From assembly GCA_029248335.1 (NCBI GenBank), contig JAQWJM010000026.1:1-64000 (forward strand): 64,000 nucleotides of DNA, read 5' to 3'. The position numbers and the translations under genes are program-made. Of this stretch, positions 58,457 to 64,000 are shown piece by piece (the stretch's first letter is position 1; each line of letters opens with the position of its first letter). The notes under the pieces are model-generated. The model did not search any database. It saw only the letters and a program-made list of their open reading frames with translations, and was not told where the DNA came from. The stretch comes from UBA12014 sp029248335 (GTDB lineage Bacteria; Planctomycetota; Phycisphaerae; Phycisphaerales; SM1A02).

Positions 58457-59761
58457 TCAATCGGTCCAGACGATCGCGCCCCAGTTCTTCCGGCCCCGTC
58501 GCAACAGGGTGCAGGCATCGTGCAGCATGTCCTCGGAGACCAGCGGCCGATCCTCGGCGACCGGATCGCCGTTGATCCGGACGGCGCCGCTCTTGATGAA
58601 CTCGCGGACTTCACGATTGCTCGACGCGAGCCCGAGGGCCTTCAGGGCCGCACCGATGGTCGGCGGCTCCGCGCCGAGCAGGTCCCGACGCGACATCGAT
58701 TCAGATCGAAGATCCTCGGCGATCGCCTGGAGGGTCGGGGCGTCGAGCCCCCGGACCTCGCCGCTGAAGAGCGCCGCGGCCGCGGCCCGCGCCGACTCGA
58801 CCGCACCCGCGCCGTGCATCATGGCCGTGGCCTCGTCGGCGAGACGCCGCTGGGCCGCCCGCTCCTGCGGACGTTCGACGTTCGCGGCGGCGAGGGCCTC
58901 GATCTCCTCGCGTCCGAGGAAGGTGAACCACTTGAGGAAGTTCACCACGTCCTCGTCCGAGGCGTTCAACCAGAACTGGTGGAATCGGTAGGGACTGGTG
59001 CGGTCCGCGGTGAGCCAGATCGCCCCGGTCTCGGACTTTCCGAACTTGCCTCCGTCCGCCTTGGTGACCAGCGGCGCGGTGAGCCCGAACGTCTCGACCC
59101 CGTCTCCGTCCTCCCGCCGTTCCAGCCGGCGGGTGAGGTCGATGCCCGCGACGATGTTTCCGTACTGATCGCTCCCCCCCATCTGGATGGTGACGCCCCG
59201 GGTCCGATGGAGGTGGAGGAAGTCGTAGGCCTGCAGGATCTGATAGCTGAACTCGGTGTAGCTGATCCCCTGCTCGCGTTCGTTCAGGCGTGAACTCACC
59301 GACTCCTTCTGCATCATCACGTTCACCGAGAAGTGCTTCCCGACGTCGCGGAGAAGTTCGATGAATCCGATCCGCGAGAGCCAGTCGAGGTTGTCCACGA
59401 TCTCGGCCCGGTTGTCGCATGACGCCGAGAAGTCGAGCACCCGCTCGAAGATGGAACGCTGGGCTTCGACGTTCTGCGCCACCTGTCCGGCGGTGAGCAA
59501 CGGTCGCTCCGCACTCTTGCCGGACGGATCGCCGATCAGGCCGGTGCCCCCACCCATGACCACCACCGGATGATGACCGGCCCGTTGGAAGTGGGCGAGC
59601 AGCATGATGGGAACGAGGTTCCCGATCGTGAGGCTGTCGGCGGTCGGATCGAATCCGACGTAACCACGACGCGGTTCCGCCGCGAGATGGTCGCCGAGTG
59701 ATTCCGAGGTGCTCTGGTGCAGCAAGCCGCGCCAGGTGAGTTCGTCGAGAAGTTCGTTCAC
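58457..59761 (-). CDS. tyrS: Tyrosine-tRNA ligase
   Basis: A 434-aa class I aminoacyl-tRNA synthetase. The HIGH-equivalent is DPTADSLTIGNLVPI, and the KMSKS-equivalent is GGKFGKSETG. The tyrosine pocket shows SYTEFSYQILQAYDFLHLH and QMGGSDQYGNIVAG. The C-terminal S4-like RNA-binding domain has SNREVREFIKSGAVRINGD. The start is the GTG at 59761 (VNELLDELTWRGLL), since the 30 codons upstream are filler. It is convergent with the YbbR gene. Confidence 0.93.
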   Translation of the reverse strand: MNELLDELTWRGLLHQSTSESLGDHLAAEPRRGYVGFDPTADSLTIGNLVPIMLLAHFQRAGHHPVVVMGGGTGLIGDPSGKSAERPLLTAGQVAQNVEAQRSIFERVLDFSASCDNRAEIVDNLDWLSRIGFIELLRDVGKHFSVNVMMQKESVSSRLNEREQGISYTEFSYQILQAYDFLHLHRTRGVTIQMGGSDQYGNIVAGIDLTRRLERREDGDGVETFGLTAPLVTKADGGKFGKSETGAIWLTADRTSPYRFHQFWLNASDEDVVNFLKWFTFLGREEIEALAAANVERPQERAAQRRLADEATAMMHGAGAVESARAAAAALFSGEVRGLDAPTLQAIAEDLRSESMSRRDLLGAEPPTIGAALKALGLASSNREVREFIKSGAVRINGDPVAEDRPLVSEDMLHDACTLLRRGRKNWGAIVWTD

Positions 59762-59876
59762 GCGCCACTGCCGTTCTGGTGTTGCCCCGCCCGCACCGGC
59801 GTCGAAGACGCGGGCGCATCCGGACGGGACGGGGTCGTCGCCCGGTCGCACCGGGACTCGAGCCTCGCCGACGGGA

Positions 59877-60959
59877 TCAGCCCTTGCCGACCGCCTCGGC
59901 CTTCGCCGCGATGTCCGCGATCATGGAATGCCACGCGGCGTCGAAGGAATCCCGGCCCTCGACCTGGAGTCGCTCGGCGAGCGCGTCGAGATCGACGCCT
60001 GCACCGGTGATTCCTGCGAGCACCGCTTCGCAATCACCACCGTCGACCGGCATCGGGCCGTCGAGCACGCCATGATCCGCGAACGCGAGCAGCGTCTTCT
60101 CGGGCATGGTGTTCACGGTCTCGGGCGCCGCCAGCGACGTGATGTAGAGCGTGTCGGGCAGCGCCGGGTCCTTGGTGCCGGTGCTCGCCATCAGGAGCCG
60201 CTGCGGCTTCGCACCGTGCTCCTTGAGCTCCGCCCATCGCTCGCCGTTGGTGAATTCGTGGAACGACTTGTAGGTCCGCTCGCCGATCGCGATGCCGGCG
60301 GCGTTCTTGAGGTCGCCCTCAAGCACGTCGGCCGTCCCCTTGTCCCATCGCGAGATGAAGAGGCTGGCGACCGAGCACACGAACGGATCGAGCCCGGCCT
60401 CGACGCGACGTTCGACGCCTCGGGTGTAGGCCTCCGCCGCGGCGAGATAGTGCTCGCGGGAGAAGAGCAGGGTCACGTTGACCGGAACGCCCGCGAAGAT
60501 CAGTTCCTCGATCGCGGGCAGACCCTCGCGGGTCCCGGGGACCTTGATGAAGAGGTTGTCCCGCCCCGCCTTCGCGTGCAGCTCCTTGGCCTGGGCGATC
60601 GTGTTCTCGGTGTCATTGGCGAGCAGGGGCGAGACTTCGAGGCTCACCCAGCCGTCGACGCCGTCGGTGGCCTCGTGGATCGGCTTGAAGAGATCGGCGG
60701 CCCGCTGGAGGTCGCGAATCGCGAGTTCGAAGAACAGCGGCTCCGTCTCGAGCCCCCGGCCGAGGAGTTCCCGGATCTGATCGTTGTAGCCGTCGGACCC
60801 GCCGATCGCCTTCTGGAAGATCGAGGGATTGGACGTGAGGCCGGTGACCGACAGGTCGTCGATGTATCGCTGCAGCGTCCCGTCGTCGAGGATCTCGCGG
60901 GTGATGTTGTCGAGCCAGAGGCTCTGTCCGAGTTCGTGGAGATCGCGGGTCGCGGGCAT
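59877..60959 (-). CDS. tal: Transaldolase
   Basis: A 360-aa enzyme of the pentose phosphate pathway that moves a three-carbon unit between sugar phosphates. The N-terminal SLWLDNITREIL and GLTSNPSIFQKAI are transaldolase signatures. The Schiff-base Lys is in NLFIKVPGT. VNVTLLFSREHYLAAAEAY and SVASLFISRWDKG follow. This is the type sometimes fused to glucose-6-phosphate isomerase, and here pgi lies next door on the opposite strand. AGAGGA precedes the ATG as ribosome-binding site. Confidence 0.94.
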   Translation of the reverse strand: MPATRDLHELGQSLWLDNITREILDDGTLQRYIDDLSVTGLTSNPSIFQKAIGGSDGYNDQIRELLGRGLETEPLFFELAIRDLQRAADLFKPIHEATDGVDGWVSLEVSPLLANDTENTIAQAKELHAKAGRDNLFIKVPGTREGLPAIEELIFAGVPVNVTLLFSREHYLAAAEAYTRGVERRVEAGLDPFVCSVASLFISRWDKGTADVLEGDLKNAAGIAIGERTYKSFHEFTNGERWAELKEHGAKPQRLLMASTGTKDPALPDTLYITSLAAPETVNTMPEKTLLAFADHGVLDGPMPVDGGDCEAVLAGITGAGVDLDALAERLQVEGRDSFDAAWHSMIADIAAKAEAVGKG

Positions 60960-61105
60960 CGGAGAATCCTCTGGTTCGTGCGTCCGGGCCTTCCGCCCGG
61001 GAACGATCCCGAGCGGGTTCTGGTAGTTTCGAGCCGCAGGGTATCACGGGACCAATCGGCACACCGCCGTCCCCCCAGAACGACCACGACCGGAGCGAGC
61101 CGACC

Positions 61106-62770
61106 ATGACCGTGAAGAGCGTCAAGAGCATCATCGATCGTCCCCGAATCGACAGGCTTCCGGAGTGGAAGGCGCTGGCGAGCCACCGGAAGAAGATGGG
61201 GCGGACCTCGCTCACCGAACTCTTCGCCGCCGATCGCCGCCGCGGAACCCGCTGCTCGACGGAGGCGCTCGGCATCCACTTCGACTGGTCCAAGCACCTC
61301 GTCGACGCCGAGACCATGAAACTTCTCTTCGCGCTCGCCCGGGCGGCGGGGGTCGAAAAGCACCGCAACGCGATGTTCAAGGGCGAGAAGATCAACATCA
61401 CCGAGGATCGGGCGGTCCTGCACACGGCGCTCCGGGCGCCGGCGGACGCGGTCATCGAGGTCGACGGCGAGAACGTGGTGCCCGCCGTCCACGAGGTCCT
61501 GCGACGCATGGGCGCCTTCGCCAACAAGATCCGCCGCGGACGCTGGCTCGGTCACTCCGGGCGCCCCATCCGGAACGTCGTGAACATCGGCATCGGCGGC
61601 TCCGATCTCGGCCCCGCGATGGCCTACGACGCGCTTCGGAAGTACTCGGACCGCGGACTCACCGTCCGTTTCGTCTCGAACGTCGACGCCAACGACTTCC
61701 ACGAGAAGACCCTCGACCTCGATCCCGAGGAGACGCTCTTCATCGTCTGCAGCAAGACCTTCACCACGCTCGAGACGATGACCAACGCCCACACCGCGCG
61801 GAAGTGGGTCCTCAAGGCGTTCGACGGCGACGCGACGGCGAGCGCGAAGCACTTCGTCGCCGTGTCGACCAATGCCGAGGAGGTCGCGAAGTTCGGCATC
61901 GACACCCGGAACATGTTCGGATTCTGGGACTGGGTCGGCGGCCGCTACTCGATGGACTCCGCGGTCGGCCTCAGCACCATGGTCGCGATCGGTCCGAAGC
62001 GATTCCGCGAACTGCTCGACGGCTTCCACGACATGGACGAGCACTTCCGGAGGACGCCCATGACCCGGAACCTCCCGATGATCCAGGCCCTGATCGGCCT
62101 GTGGTACGCGGACTTCTGGGATGCGGGCACGGTGGCGATCCTGCCCTACGACCAGTACCTCGATCGCTTCAGCGCCTATCTGCAGCAGCTCGAGATGGAG
62201 TCGAACGGCAAGCACACCCAGCTCGACGGCAAGCGGGTCGCCTGGGGCACCTGCCCCGCGATCTGGGGCCAGCCCGGTACCAACGGCCAGCACGCCTTCT
62301 ATCAGATGATCCACCAGGGCACCCGCATGGTCCCGGCGGACTTCATCGTGTTCGCCGACCCGGTGAACAGGATCGGCGATCACCACGACAAGCTGGTGGC
62401 GAACGTCTTCGCCCAGACCGAGGCGCTCGCGTTCGGCAAGCGGGTCGACGACATCGAGGCGGAGGGCGTCCCCGCGTGGCTCGCGCCGCACAAGGAGATG
62501 GAGGGGAACCGCCCCACCAGCACCTTCCTCTGCGACAAGCTGACCCCGCGGATGCTCGGTCGGCTCATCGCGCTCTACGAGCACAAGGTCTTCGTGCAGG
62601 GCTCGATCTGGCGGATCAACTCGTTCGATCAGTGGGGCGTCGAACTGGGCAAGAAGCTCGCCCAGGCGATGATCCCCGAGCTCAAGTCGAAGGACCGACC
62701 GAAGCTCGCTCACGACTCGTCGACGAATTCACTGATTCGGAAGTACCGGGAGCTTCGCGGCCGGTATTGA
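61106..62770 (+). CDS. pgi: Glucose-6-phosphate isomerase
   Basis: A 554-aa glycolytic isomerase. Signatures include VNIGIGGSDLGPAMAYDAL near residue 158, SKTFTTLETM, and FGFWDWVGGRYSMDSAVG. The catalytic block is WGQPGTNGQHAFYQMIHQGT, and FDQWGVELGKKLA carries the C-terminal Lys. Length and motifs match the large bacterial form (about 550). It is divergent from tal with 146 bases between them, which probably hold both promoters. A CCGGGC-N5-GCCCGG hairpin (60984-61000) is in this gap. Confidence 0.96.
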   Translation: MTVKSVKSIIDRPRIDRLPEWKALASHRKKMGRTSLTELFAADRRRGTRCSTEALGIHFDWSKHLVDAETMKLLFALARAAGVEKHRNAMFKGEKINITEDRAVLHTALRAPADAVIEVDGENVVPAVHEVLRRMGAFANKIRRGRWLGHSGRPIRNVVNIGIGGSDLGPAMAYDALRKYSDRGLTVRFVSNVDANDFHEKTLDLDPEETLFIVCSKTFTTLETMTNAHTARKWVLKAFDGDATASAKHFVAVSTNAEEVAKFGIDTRNMFGFWDWVGGRYSMDSAVGLSTMVAIGPKRFRELLDGFHDMDEHFRRTPMTRNLPMIQALIGLWYADFWDAGTVAILPYDQYLDRFSAYLQQLEMESNGKHTQLDGKRVAWGTCPAIWGQPGTNGQHAFYQMIHQGTRMVPADFIVFADPVNRIGDHHDKLVANVFAQTEALAFGKRVDDIEAEGVPAWLAPHKEMEGNRPTSTFLCDKLTPRMLGRLIALYEHKVFVQGSIWRINSFDQWGVELGKKLAQAMIPELKSKDRPKLAHDSSTNSLIRKYRELRGRY

Positions 62771-62780
62771 CCGGTCGCCG

Positions 62781-62803
62781 CGGGTGGGAAGTCCGAACAC
62801 CCG
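62781..62803. terminator. Weak hairpin between pgi and the cysteine desulfurase
   Basis: CGGGTG-N11-CACCCG in the 35-base gap between the two convergent stops. No T run is present, so it is only a possible bidirectional terminator. Confidence 0.3.
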
Positions 62804-62805
62804 GG

Positions 62806-63969
62806 TCAGGACGCGGGCAGGTCGCGGGCGAGGCGTCGAATCACCTCGGTGATCGCGGCGACTCCCGACGAGATCTCGTCGTCCGTGGTCTCCCGGGAGA
62901 AGGAGAAACGGACCGACCCGTGGGCGACCGCCTCGGGCACCCCCATCGCGAGCAGGATGGGTGATGGTTCGAGGGAACCGCTGGCACAGGCTGCGCCGGC
63001 ACTCGCCGCGATGCCACGCTCGCTGAGCGACATCAGGATCGCCTCCGCCGACAGTCGCGGGAAACCGAGATTCGACGTGGTCCAGAGCCGCGTCGCCTCG
63101 CCGCCGTTCACCACGACCTCGGGCCACGCGGCGCGGACCGCGGCCTCGAAATCGTCGCGACGGGATTCCAGTTCCGACCAGGACGCCGACGTGATCCACG
63201 CCGTCGCCGCGTCGGCCGCGACGCCCATGCCGGCGATCGCCGCGACGTTCTCGGTGCCGCCACGCCGCTCGCGCTCCTGCGAACCGCCGGTGATTCCCGG
63301 CTCGAGCCGCGTTCCCCGGGAGACGAACATGCCCCCCGCCCCCTTCGGTCCATGGAACTTGTGGGCGGCGAAGGAGAGGAGATCGACGTCGAGCGCGGCG
63401 CAGTCGACGGGCATGCGGCCCACCGCCTGGACGGCATCGGTGTGGAATCGAACCCCGTGCTCGCGACAGAGGCGGCCGATCTCGGGGACCGGCTGGATCA
63501 CCCCGGTCTCGTTGTTGACCCACATGACGCTGAGCACCGCGATCGAATCGCCGTCCGCGACGAGCAACGTCTCCAGCGCATCGAGATCGATCGTGCCGTC
63601 GTCGGCGTGCTCGAGCCAGTGCACCGTCGTCCCGGACTTCCCGAGCGATTCCGCGGTCTCGCGAACCGCGGAGTGTTCGTGACGACTCGTCGCGATCGCG
63701 GTCCGGCCCGGCTGCGACTGGAGCGAGCCTCGCAGCGCGAGGTTCGCCGCTTCGGTCCCGCCCGAGCAGAGCAGCAGGTCCCTCGGTCGACAACCGATCA
63801 ATCGCGCGACGGATTCCCGCGCGAGCTCGATGCGGCGGCGCGCCGCGATGCCCTCCCGGTGGGTGCTGGAAGGATTGGCCCAGTCGCCGCGAAGGCATTC
63901 GAGCATGGCATCGACCACCGCCGGAAGCGGTGGCGTCGTCGCGTTGTGATCGAGGTAGGTGTCGGCCAT
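62806..63969 (-). CDS. Cysteine desulfurase (IscS/NifS class)
   Basis: A 387-aa PLP enzyme that takes sulfur from cysteine for iron-sulfur clusters or thio-modified tRNA. The start YLDHNATTPP and HEHSAV are family motifs. The PLP Lys204 lies in SFAAHKFHGPKG, and the active-site Cys328 is in GAACASGSLEPS with the flexible loop of class I enzymes. The ATG at 63969 (MADTYLDHN) is used; nine codons upstream are dropped. No iscU, iscA or tRNA-thiolase gene is within the window, so its pathway is open. Confidence 0.93.
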   Translation of the reverse strand: MADTYLDHNATTPPLPAVVDAMLECLRGDWANPSSTHREGIAARRRIELARESVARLIGCRPRDLLLCSGGTEAANLALRGSLQSQPGRTAIATSRHEHSAVRETAESLGKSGTTVHWLEHADDGTIDLDALETLLVADGDSIAVLSVMWVNNETGVIQPVPEIGRLCREHGVRFHTDAVQAVGRMPVDCAALDVDLLSFAAHKFHGPKGAGGMFVSRGTRLEPGITGGSQERERRGGTENVAAIAGMGVAADAATAWITSASWSELESRRDDFEAAVRAAWPEVVVNGGEATRLWTTSNLGFPRLSAEAILMSLSERGIAASAGAACASGSLEPSPILLAMGVPEAVAHGSVRFSFSRETTDDEISSGVAAITEVIRRLARDLPAS

Positions 63970-64000
63970 CGTGACTTCAGATTCCCATGCCTGCACTTCC

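Noticed and set aside
60984..61000. CCGGGC-N5-GCCCGG hairpin upstream of tal
   Set aside because: Short, GC-rich and without a T run; such pairs are expected by chance at this base composition.
1..64000. CRISPR arrays, insertion sequences, attachment sites, tRNA or rRNA genes
   Set aside because: No direct-repeat arrays, transposase motifs, GGTTCGAATC-type T-arms with matching stems, or rRNA-like stretches were found by reading both strands; a tRNAscan or Rfam run would be needed to exclude a missed RNA.

Overview
The window is high-GC bacterial chromosome, densely coded, with no phage, transposon, CRISPR or tRNA signals that I could see. The most likely source is a planctomycete of the Phycisphaerae type. 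This is inferred from several gene types together: secreted proteins ending in paired dockerin-like calcium-loop repeats, several proteins opening with a CxxC/CPECG zinc ribbon ahead of membrane segments, a complete flagellar basal-body operon, the futalosine route to menaquinone (mqnC and mqnD), and no cell-division or peptidoglycan cluster. No ribosomal RNA is present to confirm it.

Layout. 0-5 kb: a glycosyltransferase, then a pyruvate dehydrogenase operon (pdhA-pdhB-pdhC, minus strand) with a readable promoter. 5-13 kb: a C-terminal processing protease, trpE, an ABC ATPase, ruvC, a lipoprotein, and an intergenic region with a candidate small RNA that has its own promoter and terminator. 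13-29 kb: a two-domain 6-pyruvoyltetrahydropterin-synthase-like protein, a cyclophilin, a CDGSH protein, an ACT protein, mqnD, a dockerin-like secreted protein, an MBL hydrolase, a cupin/TM/HEAT/MATE gene run, mqnC, a YIP1-like membrane protein, ilvE, an RCC1-repeat secreted protein and rpoN. 29-34 kb: the conserved block SRP RNA - dnaX - ybaB - recR, in the order known from Bacillus, followed by a membrane PIN/TRAM protein. 34-53 kb: a sulfotransferase and a long minus-strand motility operon. Read 5' to 3' it runs TPR protein - FlgN-like - sensor kinase - sigma-54 response regulator - flgB - flgC - fliE - fliF - fliG - fliH - fliI - fliJ - ylxF/motE-like - fliK - flgD - flagellar-operon protein - flgE. 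53-64 kb: an RDD membrane protein with a lipoprotein, a diadenylate cyclase operon (cdaA-ybbR/cdaR), tyrS, tal, pgi and a cysteine desulfurase.

How it works together. The kinase and NtrC-type regulator at the head of the flagellar operon, plus rpoN in the same window, suggest sigma-54 control of motility. The pdh, tal and pgi genes serve central carbon flow, and mqnC/mqnD serve respiratory quinone synthesis. The dnaX gene has a run of ten A residues in frame, so it probably makes a full-length tau and a short gamma form. Many genes lack a Shine-Dalgarno sequence and instead have a TANNNT box 6-8 bases before the start codon, which points to leaderless transcripts.

All coordinates, motifs and base pairings were read by eye. 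Family assignments rest on recognised motifs, not on database searches.
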